From NCBI GenBank assembly GCA_021234155.1, contig JAJEKV010000059.1:7696779-7760778 (forward strand): a stretch of 64,000 bases of DNA. Direction: 5' to 3'. Both the position numbers and the translations under genes were made by a program. Below are positions 22,809 through 33,775 of this stretch, in pieces (the first letter of the stretch is position 1; each line of letters begins with the position of its first letter). A model generated the notes under the pieces. That model worked only from the letters and a program-made list of their open reading frames with translations, was not told the DNA's origin and made no database searches. The DNA comes from Isoetes taiwanensis. Taxonomy: Eukaryota > Streptophyta > Lycopodiopsida > Isoetales > Isoetaceae.

Positions 22809-23650
22809 TTTGAAGAACTGTGTCATCAATATATTAAAAGAATGGTAATGTTACAAAGCAAGTGAGGAGGAAGGAGAACTGCCTCAAAGAGACAGCGATA
22901 CCTCGACACTCCACAACAAACTCACAAAAAAACTGCAACTCTACTGCTGTACAAACCGACCATCACCATCTACAACACCCAAGAAGTCCCGCCAAATGGC
23001 AAACTTCCGCTCTACTAACCCCGGGAACACCAGAAAGCTTTGAAATAGCTTGTACCGAAGTCGAGGAATCGAGAGAGGCTGCAGGCTCACAATCCCCCCA
23101 AAAGATCCACAACCGCCGCCGCTTCCAAATCAACCACACCAACCAAGCCACGACGGATGCAAGGCTTCTTTGCCGCAAGAGCCAAGCACCGAGGATACAC
23201 ATGAAGCAAAGCTGGCGGCTAGTCAATCTCACCTGAAACAGAGCCCTGACCCAATCCCAGGCAGCCTGCAAGTGAGGGCATAAAACCAGACAATGCTCCA
23301 CAGTCTCACGATGAAGGCCACAACAAGGGCAAAGAGGGCTCACACCCGCCTAAACCTGACTCACAAGGACATTCACCCACGATCGGTGCACCACCACCGC
23401 CACATAAGTACCCTAACCTTCGGTGGAGGAAGTGAGCTCCATGTCCACGTCCAAACCGAGCGCCATCGAGAACCCGGGAGCTGCAAAGACCACTTGCCAG
23501 AAGGGGGCAGAGTGTCATGAATGGCCAACACCCGGTAACAAGACCGCACAAAACAAGAAGACACAACATCCGGATGAACCTTCCAAACCTGCACCACCAT
23601 ATCTACTTTCTTCTTGCTTCTACATTTCCATTGCTCCTATTGTTAGCTAA
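22809..23650 (-). pseudogene. LINE 3' part, minus strand, with RT zinc-binding domain
   Basis: The minus strand encodes the end of a plant LINE polyprotein. First comes PPPKVRVLMWRWW, the usual start of the zinc-binding module after reverse transcriptase, then CPCCGLHRETVEHCLVLCPH with the C-x2-C-x7-H-x4-C pattern. This is followed by a tail and 3' untranslated sequence ending at an A-rich tail (T-rich on the plus strand) near 22,805. The RT itself is missing, so this is 5'-truncated. One stop separates two open stretches near 23,340. It is the same family as 16,905-17,190, inserted in the opposite direction. Confidence 0.85.
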
Positions 23651-24050
23651 TTCCCATTTGTTTTGTTAGTCCAAGTGATCCATTTCTTGCCTTGGTTTTT
23701 TTTCTCTGCTTTCATTGGTTCTTTGGGCCCCAATGATTATTTCCTCCATTTTGCTCATCTTTTGGCTCTCTTTTGTCTAATACCTCCTTTTGCCATGTGC
23801 CCCATTGCTTCTAATTGCCCATTTGTTCAACTTGTCATTTGTTTCCACACCTCCTCCTTTATTCTTTACTCCTACTTGTCCTATTTTGCCCCATTATTCT
23901 ACTGTTCTATTTCTCCTTTGGTTCCACTGCGCGTACTCAGTTGTGTCCCCTGACACTTCATTGATATCTATCACTATATAGTTCCTCAGCATGTTTATTA
24001 CTACTAAGGTTTTTCCTTCAAAAACCCTTTGGACGGGGATTTTTTAATCC
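23651..24050 (+). repeat. Retroposon 3' end, copy C
   Basis: From about 23,930 the sequence follows the LINE end at 15,840-15,960: 'tactcagttgtgtcc', 'ttattactactaaggttttt', 'ccttcaaaaacccttt' and 'ttttttaatcctgg'. The upstream 23,651-23,930 is C/T-rich with short frames of no recognised family. Confidence 0.65.
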
Positions 24051-24116
24051 TGGACTTTGCAAGTGAGAAATAACAGCATAGACTAGACTATGTTTTCGTA
24101 AACATCTGTCCACTTC

Positions 24117-26730
24117 ATTCTTCATCTTCTTGGTCTGCATTATTATCATCATTTTCATCATCGTCCACAGTCACGTGCTGGTTTAAGCTCAACCTCATAT
24201 GCCCCTTTCCCTTGCCAACTCTTCCTCTCGACGTGGTTCTTCTTACGTGTTTATTTGATATTGTGGCATTGGAGAATCAACTGGATCATGTTGTGTAGTT
24301 AAGTCCTCGACATAAACTGTTGTATTGCTAAGACTGAGGCCACCTAACCTCTCTGTATTGGATTCTTGGCTCTCTTGGCTGTCGTTGCACTCATCCAAGA
24401 ATACGTTTTCTATGTCCTCTTTGTCATCAACAAAATGGGTGTGCTGAATGTTTGTGTTAACATGGCCCGCAAAAGTCATGAAAAGTAGCTCGTCCTTGCT
24501 ATCTTTGAAGTTGTTCTCGTCCACGTTGGAATCTCTACATCCATGAAAGAAAACTGTAGCTTATCCATGGCAGCTGGACCACTATTGCGATTCAAGAGTC
24601 GCCAATTGAAGAAGTTATATACAAGTTTGTCAGCTTTCTTATATAGTAAGTGATTTCAGCTGACACTATGTATGTACTTATAGGCATTCCAATTCCTCTC
24701 GCTAACACTATTTGAGAATACCATAGATAAGATAGTTATTGCAAGTGCCTGTAACGTATCTATAACTTGCCCGTGGGCATGTCACCATATATAGGATTCT
24801 ATATTGGGCTCCTACTTGTGACCCTACAACACATTTTGAAGTTCGCCGTCTACCCATTTTCTAATTAGGTTCTGATACTCAGTTAACTCAGCAATGAACA
24901 GTTTAGACCTATTGGATAGTAAAGTTTTGTAGCCTTCTTCACGAACCTATTACTTTTTCATTTGTACGCTGGTCCATATCATGGTTGTGCAGATCTTAGG
25001 CATGAACGCCACCATGAATGTCGTTCAATAACTTCTTGTATCGCATTTTAAAGTCCTTTAGCACTAATGTGTGCTTGGCATTATCAAAGGGTACGTGGGC
25101 CCGTCACGCTGCAAAAATGATTGCATTGGGTGCCAACACCTCCAAACCTTGCAATGCTTGCCGTCAAAGAATCTAGGGTTTTGATGACATGAAAAATAGG
25201 GCAGGCACCTCGCAACATTCTATATTCCTTTCCAAAATATCTCTCTCACAATCATTTCTCTGAGAGCATTGGCTTGGTGGTGGTGTTTGAATGCATTTGC
25301 TTTTTTTTGCCTCCTCTTCCAACCAAAATAACTCTGTGTGATTGAAGGTGGCGATGATCTAATCACGACATCTGGGCACTTTTTCGAGATAGGTGTAACT
25401 GGAACTAAACCGGGTCTGCCTAGGATTCATGAATGTAGGGCCTTCAAACGCAACGACTTGTAGACGGCATAGGCTGCTAGCTTTGTCGTGATGAACTTCA
25501 CCAAACGATGCATTTTTTAAATAAAACCTTTGAACTGAGTACATTGTGAGAACTGATCATTGAGCAATAGGTTTAGGCAGTGACATTGACAGTTGGTGGC
25601 GTGCAAGCTTAGGAATTTTGTCTCTAACATTGCACCTGCTAGTTTACAGCCATTACGACCTGAACGATTCTCTTTGCTCTAAAGCTCTCTATCATAGCCT
25701 TTGTCTTTTAAAAAATCCAATCTCCCATCGCCTGGTCATGTATGGTCTCCATAGTCTTCAAAAACACTTCACCACATGGATACACTATCATGAAGTTTAT
25801 GAGGTGGTACGTGTTTACCTTGCTCCAACCGTCAGTCACTAGTGAAGCAGGCCTACCTTCTGTCATCCGACACAACTTCATTTGCACCCTCTTGGCCATT
25901 TTCCCCTATCTTTCATCAATCATCTTGTTATTGGCATGCTTGTACAAAAGCAATCTAAATGTCGGTCCTACTTTGGCAACTTCTTGGAATGCTTCTTTCA
26001 TTGCTTTGTGTTCCAAGACATGTGGAGATAATTCGGCATATAAGAATGCCTCCATGACCTTTAATTGTGTTTCCTTCAGTTGCTTTGATGTTAAAAACTG
26101 ACCAACCTTATGTTGCTTCATCTGCCGTTTTACTATTTCAATTATGTCGACCATTCTTTCCTCGATCATGCTTACACTTATTGACCCTAGCCCACCCTCG
26201 TCTGATTAGTATGTCGGCGCAGTAGGAGGGATGGTATAGTTGATTTTTTTTTGCCTTGGCACTACCTCTGATTGTCCCTTACTTGTCTTTTTTTGCTACG
26301 GTTTGTCATTATGCATAACACATCTAGTCGGGTCAACTTTTCAATTGCATCTTTTTGTAAGTCAGCAGATGCAGTATAAGTCTCGATATGATCTCTGTTT
26401 CACATAAGATAATGAGCTCGAATTCTTGTTACAGGTCCGTTTATGGATGAATATGTGCAAAACATACATTGCCATTCATTTTTACCAAATTCCGTCGTGA
26501 ACTCTCATTTTGGACCTCTTTTTCGACCGCCAACACTTAGGTCGTGATCACGTACACGTGATAGCCCCCGTGGCCCTGCCACCACTGCATGCAGCCCTGC
26601 ACCTGAAGAAGAAGATGCGTGACCGCTTGTGCCTCCCGAAGCAGATGCATGATTCGTTGCCATTGCTGCTAGCTTGGCTGACAATGTCTATTAAAAGACT
26701 CCTCAATTGCATGAACTAAAGGAAGATGTG
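24117..26730 (-). pseudogene. hAT/DUF659-type transposase, broken
   Basis: On the minus strand I read, in order, a Gly/Ala/Ser-rich N-terminus (about 26,540-26,700), a BED-type zinc finger (WQCMFC, then TRIRAHYL near 26,430-26,480), a DUF659 start (FLYAELSPHVLEHKAMKEAF, 25,906-26,169), the VTDGW catalytic-region block (25,708-25,899), the hAT C-terminal region (24,690-25,000), and an acidic tail ending near 24,117 with RGRVGKGKG. hAT transposases cut and paste DNA; this copy has many stops and frame changes and an insertion near 24,560-24,690, so it is dead. Its last third matches the copy at 60,536-61,527. Confidence 0.85.
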
Positions 26731-26739
26731 TATATGTGC

Positions 26740-27280
26740 GAAGGAGTAAGCTCACTACGCATATGTTATGTCGACATTCTGCTCGAGAATTAAGGAGAGG
26801 AAGAACAAGAGAATCTATATAAGTCTAAGGAACCCGGTGGGAACCCAAGGTTGGAAAAACTGGAAAGGAGTAATCTCACATCACAAGAATTTGACGTTAG
26901 GCCCAAGATATAAATCCATACCTCAAAGAAAGACAGTTTCCCAAAGAGTATGTTGACTCAACCTGGTAGTCAACGTTTGACGTGAACTTAGGGCTAATAT
27001 ATAATATTCGTTAAGCAAAATAGACCAAACAATTGCACAAACAGTTTTTTGCTAAGCAAGATAGAAAAAAATGTTTTACATGTGTACAAACTAAATTGCA
27101 TACGCAATCATTTAGATTTTGTGAATGTAACTCCACGAAAAACGGGTAGGCAAGACAATGTCCGCATATACGTTTTAGTTTTTGCGTACGTGAATTATTT
27201 TCGAGTTCGCATACATGTTTTTAAATGTTCGCATGCGCGAACTTCGCGTACGCAATTTAGTTCATTTCAAAAAAAAAAAA
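26740..27280. other. No gene; short inverted repeat
   Basis: 'aaactaaattgcatacgcaa' at about 27,088 pairs with 'ttcgcgtacgcaatttagtt' at about 27,243, with several 'ttcgcatacg' motifs between. This may be the remains of a small inverted-repeat element. A run of A followed by GGGGG lies at 27,270-27,290. No gene recognised. Confidence 0.45.
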
Positions 27281-27494
27281 AAGGGGGACCCTTTTTTTCC
27301 CCCCTTTTTTTTGTCGTATTTCTGACATATTATACTTTAAGATAGTGTTGTATCATACAAATCATATGGATGCAGTATTGAACCTATCCCTACCTCCCCT
27401 TCTTGTTTCCCTTGAGGTTGTTGAGTGGTCGGTCGTGTTTGGTCGGTGATGTCTGCATAAGTTGGGTCTATGTGCATATGATTGCGTGGATGTC

Positions 27495-27610
27495 TTTGTT
27501 CTAATCCTGGTAGTAATATGCCTGCTGCTCTCTCTTTGTACTTGGGTCCCATAGGCCAGTTGGTCTCCGTGGACGATAAAATCATATTCTATTCTATTCT
27601 ATTCTAAAAT
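27495..27610 (+). repeat. Retroposon 3' end with (ATTCT)n tail, copy D
   Basis: Reads 'taatcctggtagtaatatgc', 'ttgggtcccataggccagtt', 'ggtctccgtggacgataaaa', then four ATTCT units. This is the same end as copy A without the stem-loop part. Confidence 0.75.
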
Positions 27611-28780
27611 TTGTTTATCATTATGGATTTAGGTCGTGGTTTTTCCCTTGGTTAGTCATGTCCCTATGTTTTTCTTCAACATAGCATTGTGACTTCTGAG
27701 TAGCACCTTTGGAGTTCTCTTTTCTGCCATGGGGTTTGGCCTTTTTTCTCCATTGGTCGTGTTTCCCTTTCCTCTTTTTTGGCATAGCACTTGTTGCTCT
27801 TGGGCAGGCTCCAAGGATTCTTCTATCGGATGTAGAAATTTTCTTCTTCTTGGTGTAGCTTTGTGGCTTCCAAGTTTTCATATTACATGTGGTATTCGAT
27901 TTATTTTTTGGTATGTCTCTTTGCCAGCGTAACACTTATCACTTCTGGACAAATTCCAATTGGGTTATTCTATTAGATGTACTTATTTTCTTCTTCGTGG
28001 TGTGGCTTTATGGCTTCTTAGTACTTATTTTCTTCTTCTTGGTGTGGCTTTGTGGCTTCTGAATTTCCTTGTTATACATGTTTTTGTTTTACTTCTTGAT
28101 TTTTCTTTGGTCTTTCCTTGGTGATGTGGATGCCACTGATTTTGTCTCTCCTTGATTCTCGTCTCTCTAACCTTGGAAGAAATTGAGGGCAAGATGACCT
28201 TCTAACTCTAATTATTTGGCAGTTGTCTTGATTGCTTTTTCTGCATTGTCAAAATTCAGTCTTGAAGTGTGCATATTGGCGCGACTTTGATGTTTCAAGA
28301 GAGGCTATCTTGAGCATGGTCTTTTGAGGCTATTGGCTTTTTGTTTTTGCTTTAGGTGATCTCCAGCATAGTATTGGTATCTCCAAGGTGTTTTTAGTCG
28401 AACCTATTGGGTCATTTTGTTCCCAAGGGGTGCACTCAATAAAAACCGTAGAAAACATCTGTGTGTACGAGAGGGATTTTTTTTTGGGCCAAAACCATAC
28501 CCATATATGGAGGGGATGTTCTTCTTGCTTGAATTTCGTGTATATATATATAATGGTAAGGGTATATGATGAGGTATACATTCTTAGAAAATTTTCGTAT
28601 AATGGATACTTTCTCTTAACCCTATGCACGCACATGCCATATAGACTTTACATTAGGTGCGCAACCCGGGATTTTGTTGCTGCAGTACGTGGAATGATTT
28701 GTCTTGCACAAAAATTTGACAACTTTATGTCATATTTGATGTAAGGGATACTATAATATGCATAGGTGTGACTTCATTTA
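27611..28780. other. No gene recognised
   Basis: T-rich sequence on the plus strand with repeated 'ttcttcttggtgtggcttt' phrases near 27,840-28,060, a small tandem repeat. The open frames across it reflect this repeat and are not nameable. Confidence 0.4.
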
Positions 28781-28784
28781 TTTT

Positions 28785-28875
28785 CCCATAGGTAACTCCT
28801 TCTTGAGCGATTGTTTATCGTTAGAGTTTTCCTCAAAAACCTCAAAGGGCGGGGTTTCTATCCTGGCAATAAGTT
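28785..28875 (+). repeat. Retroposon 3' stem-loop, copy E
   Basis: Reads 'gttagagttttcctcaaaaa', 'cctcaaagggcggggtttct' and 'atcctggcaataag', matching the stem-loop element of copies A-C. No tail is preserved. Confidence 0.65.
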
Positions 28876-29515
28876 TCTGACTTGAGACGATTTATCTTGG
28901 GCAGTATTTATCAATTCCTGAGCCTTAGTCAGGGGTTTACTTGTTGTATAATTTATTCATTTGCCCTTGGTGATTTTTTAGTTTTGAGGTATTTGGAGGA
29001 TGGATTCTCTTGATTTCATTCATTGCTTCTATGTGGAGTTGTTGTATTCATTACGTCCTATATGACATTATAATAATGTTGCCAAACTCACAAAAATAAT
29101 TTGAGGTTATGAATAAATTTTCCTTTACTATAACAAGTTTTGACTTAAGAGTTGTGACCATAAGTTGTCAACTCTAAGAGCTACAGTCCAATATTTTTCG
29201 AAGTATTTATAAGTTCAAGTTGATCTCAATCCACTTTGAGAAGTTTCTAAGTAATATAACTCTAGAGTGTAGAAAAAGAAGTAGAAGCAATTTTTCTTTT
29301 AGGAGAAATAAATTTATTTAAATGATGTATCATAAATTAAAAGAAACAAAGTATAGATTTGAGTAGCTTCATCAATGGGGATTCTTAATATGTCATCCTT
29401 GTGTACCAAGAAAATGAACCTGACATTTGAATGGATTGAGCTTTAACATCCACAGAAATCAAATGGTCTATAGGAACAAATACAATGGATACAGTAAGTT
29501 TATTAGTAGTTGTGA
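28876..29515. other. No gene recognised
   Basis: AT-rich sequence lying between two oppositely oriented retroposon ends. No coding signal. Confidence 0.4.
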
Positions 29516-29517
29516 TT

Positions 29518-29605
29518 AAAAAAAAAAAAAAAACCCACCTCGAAGGGGTTTTGAGGAAAAAACCTTGAGTAATAGGCCCCTGAGGAACACATACACATCA
29601 AATTA
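29518..29605 (-). repeat. Retroposon 3' stem-loop, copy F, minus strand
   Basis: Minus-strand reading gives 'ttactcaaggttttttcctc', 'aaaaccccttcgaggtgggt' and then a run of T (15 A on the plus strand at about 29,517-29,534). It faces copy E, 650 bases away. Confidence 0.7.
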
Positions 29606-31420
29606 CCTGTCCTATACATCGTTGCTCAAGAAATTATATATGTTGCTCAAACACCTCCAATGTGTAAGATGCTAGTGCATCCACTTCAATTTTGTAGAAG
29701 CGTATGTAGGGATTGATCTGGGACCAAGAAGGCTACATATTTTTCTATAATAGTCATAAATGCTCTCAAAAAACTTGTCTCTAGCATTCATCTTCTAGAG
29801 CTCTGAGCCGACAACACTTATAGATTTTAGACTCATTTGGTTCATCAGCCCATATGCATGTCCGCATCATATAGAAGAAGTAACTCAACTAACACATGGA
29901 ACAAATGTGTTTGATGGGACCAATATGCTTTGAGGAAATTATTCTGTGCCTTCCAGCATGTAGTTACCTTTTTTAAATACAAGCATCCCAATGCTGCGTG
30001 AACTCCACCTCGAGATATTACACCAACTTCACCAATTGCTCTAGTATATAACGTGGCATGAATTGGATTGTTGTGAAGCAATTTTGGTCTTGAACAAGTT
30101 GACTCGTATATTGTGTTTTGTAGAAGCTATTCAGCACAACTAGTGTTGTTGCACTGGCTAGTTTATGGACCAATAGATAATCACTGCTTTATATATTAAA
30201 TAAGAAATGCCAGAATCTACAAGACCTTGTAGAACCCATTATATGGCCACTTAATGGCAATATGATAGGGTTCCACTTGATAGAGTTTGAATTATGACAA
30301 TCCATATAATTATGCTTAAAATCATATTCATTATCAATGCTGCGTTGCTAACAAGCTACGCCTATTATATTAAAAGCCATGCCAATGTCCATATGTAGAG
30401 TTCGTTATAATGCAAAACTATGCCAACTAAAGGTTATGTGCAATTTGCAAATTGTAACGCATAGTCATATTCATCTGTGTTCTTCATCCCATTAAGGGCT
30501 ATGGAATTTAATACAATGTTTGAAAGGTGTCATACATGACTTGTTTTATATGATTTAATATTCCAGACTTCTCAAACATTTTCACGAATGACATTGTAAA
30601 GATGGATAGTCTATATTTCATACTTTGATTGACCATGGTGCCAGAAATTCATTGACACTGATTGCATTCTCAATCAGCCCCAATTTTGGTATCTTATTAG
30701 CAAAATGATTAATGAATAACAAATATAGGCGCAATTGCAGAATAACTAAAACATGTCCAAGCCTTACATATAACGATTGCTATGGAGACAATTACCTATG
30801 TAAAAAGATGGAATTGCGCCCGAATCTTGCAATAATCCAATGGAAACACATAAGTGCATATACAAGGGAATAGTGTACTGACCTCAGAGTGTGCATATGA
30901 ACATGAGAAATACTCTATCTTACGTATTAGATTCTACTGAAAGAAGTGTGTTGGCTACTGAGGCTCAGGTCGTCCCTAAAAGACAAGAAGTGCTACTGAC
31001 AAGTTTGGTCAGTTATATGCAAAAAAGCTATGGGTCCACATCCATCCACCCCTCTCCCAAGTTGTATAAGGATAGGATCAAACATATCTCCTAGGAGGTA
31101 ACACCATGGGCTTGGAGACCACAGTGCTCAAGAGCCCATAATACTGCCCTAGTTGGTCTAGAATACCCTTTGATATTGGGCCATGTCTGAAGCCTTCGGT
31201 GACTCCTTTCAAGATACAACTCAATGGCCACATGGAATGCCCTCGGAATTCCAAACAAGATCCTTTGAAGCAGATTCCTCGAATCTATTGCACTTCGACC
31301 AGATGTATAAACGGAGTTCAAGTATGAATGGGCTCGACTACACACATGGTTCTAGCCAAGACTCCTGCATACTTGCTGAGACTATCCCTAGAAGAGTAAT
31401 CTTTCATGCACGATGAATCA
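29606..31420. other. No gene recognised
   Basis: AT-rich sequence. A minus-strand open stretch at 29,845-30,081 (78 residues, Leu-rich end) and another at 31,091-31,345 have no recognised domain. They may be relics but I cannot name them. Confidence 0.35.
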
Positions 31421-32128
31421 AGCACAATATATTGCATGCATCCAAATACAAGAGAGACACATGGTACTGGACTTAGAATGTTAAAGAAGACCGTATAACA
31501 ACTCAAGACATGACTAGAAAGATTATTGGGATAAAGATCATCATATTTTATAGAATATATTTTTTTTGAATTTATGGACAAAATGGAATTTGAAAGCTTT
31601 TCCAAACTTTAAACATACAAGAAGATCCGCCTATCCTTAAGCTATGAAATTTCACCAAGAGGAAGGGGGGCATATACCTAGTAAGTGTAAAAGTTTTAGG
31701 GATATACAAACTAGCTGTTAGATGAATAATAATGGGGATCTATCCTGAATCCCTATAGGGGATAAGCCAAAAAGAGGCATGTAAACCTAGAGTCAAAGAT
31801 CACGAACTCTGCTTGCTAAAACTCAGGATCACATGTGTGCTACTTATGTTTGAATTCATATATGACTTCAGTACCGTATCAAAGATCACAAACTTAATAG
31901 TTTATTTTACTTTATATTATAAAAGAATCAAACACCTACACACTACACAAATGGAATCTATGCACGACCCTAAAAGCCAACACAAATCCCAATCAAACAC
32001 CTACACATTGGGCATGCTTCTTGAGCTTGTAAGAGGTATTGGGCCATCAACATTTCAGTTTGACCACATTCCGTGCACTTTAAGACAAGGTGAATAATTC
32101 AGAATAATCATATTCGGAGACACAAAAT

Positions 32129-32495
32129 TCACGTATGATCATTGAGTTTCGAAGACACAAGATCAGATGAAGGGAAGTGTTTGAAAAACACAAATAAAAC
32201 CCATCCATGAAGCAAAAGAAAACACATCCCACTCAAGACTCTTGCTATCTTGTGCATCCAGAGTATATCATGACCTGCTACGAAAAGGCTATTCATGTCT
32301 AACAATATTGGACTAATTGCACATAAGAATGCATCTTTATATGGTGCCTGTTCAGGAGCAACACTATCTCCAGTGCCAACATAGACCTTGCTCTTTGAAG
32401 AGTAGGCATTGACGGATCCCCACTCTACATCATTTCCATTCCTCCCTTGTTGTGCAATCAGGACCTTCTCCTTCTTGCAATGCGTTTGATAAAGC
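32129..32495 (-). pseudogene. Second copy of the golgin last exon, frameshifted
   Basis: This is the copy-1 counterpart of the golgin terminal exon, with its splice acceptor (TATGC-like pyrimidine tract then ATAG) intact at 32,496. If joined to the upstream exon in the normal phase, an extra base near 32,473 shifts the frame and a stop follows after about 21 codons. The membrane-anchor region (HKIARVLSG, then LLLHGWVLFVFFKHF) is still readable in another frame. A 12-base in-frame deletion removes four residues present in copy 2, and the tail after FKHFPS differs. It is therefore a non-functional alternative last exon unless other splicing is used. Confidence 0.85.
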
Positions 32496-32607
32496 CTATG
32501 CAGATAAGACAACTATTATATTAAAGACACAATGCCAGCTTTTAAGCTCCCATGCACAATGTATTGCATGCATCCAAATACAAGAGAGACACATGGTATT
32601 GGACTTA

Positions 32608-33103
32608 GGGTCTATTCGCACTCATGGTTAAGTTTAGTTTAGTTAACTTTTACCCTTAAGTTAAGTTAACACTAACCAGATGATTGCCTTCACACCAAAG
32701 CTAGTTAAAAAAAAATAGTTAGGCTAACTTAACGGAAAACCATTTCACACTCGTTTAGTTAAAAAAATTGGTTAAAAAAAATTTAGTTAACTCAATGCCT
32801 CCGGACATGTCTAGTTAAGTTAGCCAAAGGCATAAAAAATTATAGCACATTTAATTAAACTTAAAATGACCTCTATGAGGTGATTTAACTTTTAGTGCTT
32901 AGTTTTAATTTAGTTAACTTTTAGTTAATTTTGATAACTTAACCGAACAACGTGTGAAGACAAGTTTAGTTAGTGTTTTTGGTTAAAAGAATTAATTAAA
33001 TGCTTAACTAAATCTCTTAACTATATGCTAACTTAACTAGTAGTGCAAATGTAAATTTCGTTAAAAACCATAATTTAACTTAACCGCGGGTGCGAATGTA
33101 CCC
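32608..33103. mobile_element. Tourist-type MITE (PIF/Harbinger-like), 496 bp
   Basis: The ends are inverted: GGGTCTATTCGCACTC on the left and, on the opposite strand, GGGTACATTCGCACCC on the right, with further pairing through 'ggttaagtt'. Both sides are flanked by TTA. The other copy of the surrounding duplication (around 31,473) has a single TTA and no insert, so the element and its 3-bp target duplication are defined exactly. Three-base TTA/TAA targets and GGG-starting ends are typical of PIF/Harbinger MITEs. The inside is full of 'ttagttaa' phrases and has no gene. Confidence 0.93.
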
Positions 33104-33775
33104 TTAGAGTCTTAAAGAAGACCATATAACAACTCAAGACATGACTAGAGAGATTATTGGGATAAAGATCATTATATTTTATAAACAAATATTTATTGAA
33201 TTTATGGACAAAATCGAATTTGAAATCTTTTCCAAACTTTAACATACAAGAAGATCCATCTATCCTTGAGCTATGAAATTTCACCAAGAGGAACCTTGTA
33301 AGTGTAACAGTTTTAGGGACATACAAACTAGCTGTTAGACGAATAATAATGGAGATCTATACTGAATCCCTATGGGGGATAAGCCAAAAAGAGGCATGTA
33401 AACCTAGAGTCAAAGATCACAAACTCTGCTTGCTAAAACTCAAGATCACATGCTACTTATGTTTCAATACCGCATCAAAGATCACAAACTTAATAGTTTA
33501 TTTCACCTTCATATATCAAACACCTGCACACATAGAAGGAACCTACGCACCACCCTAAAAGCCAACACAAATCCAAATCAAACACCTACACGTTGAGCAT
33601 GCGTCTTGAGCTTGTAAGAGGTGTTGGGCCATCAACATTTCAGTTTGACCACATGCCATGCACTTTAAGACAAGGTGAATGACTCAGAATAATCATATTC
33701 GAAGACACAAAATTCACGTATGATCATTTGTCATATTCATCATTTCGAATCAGGTTAAATGACAGGTTTAATCCT

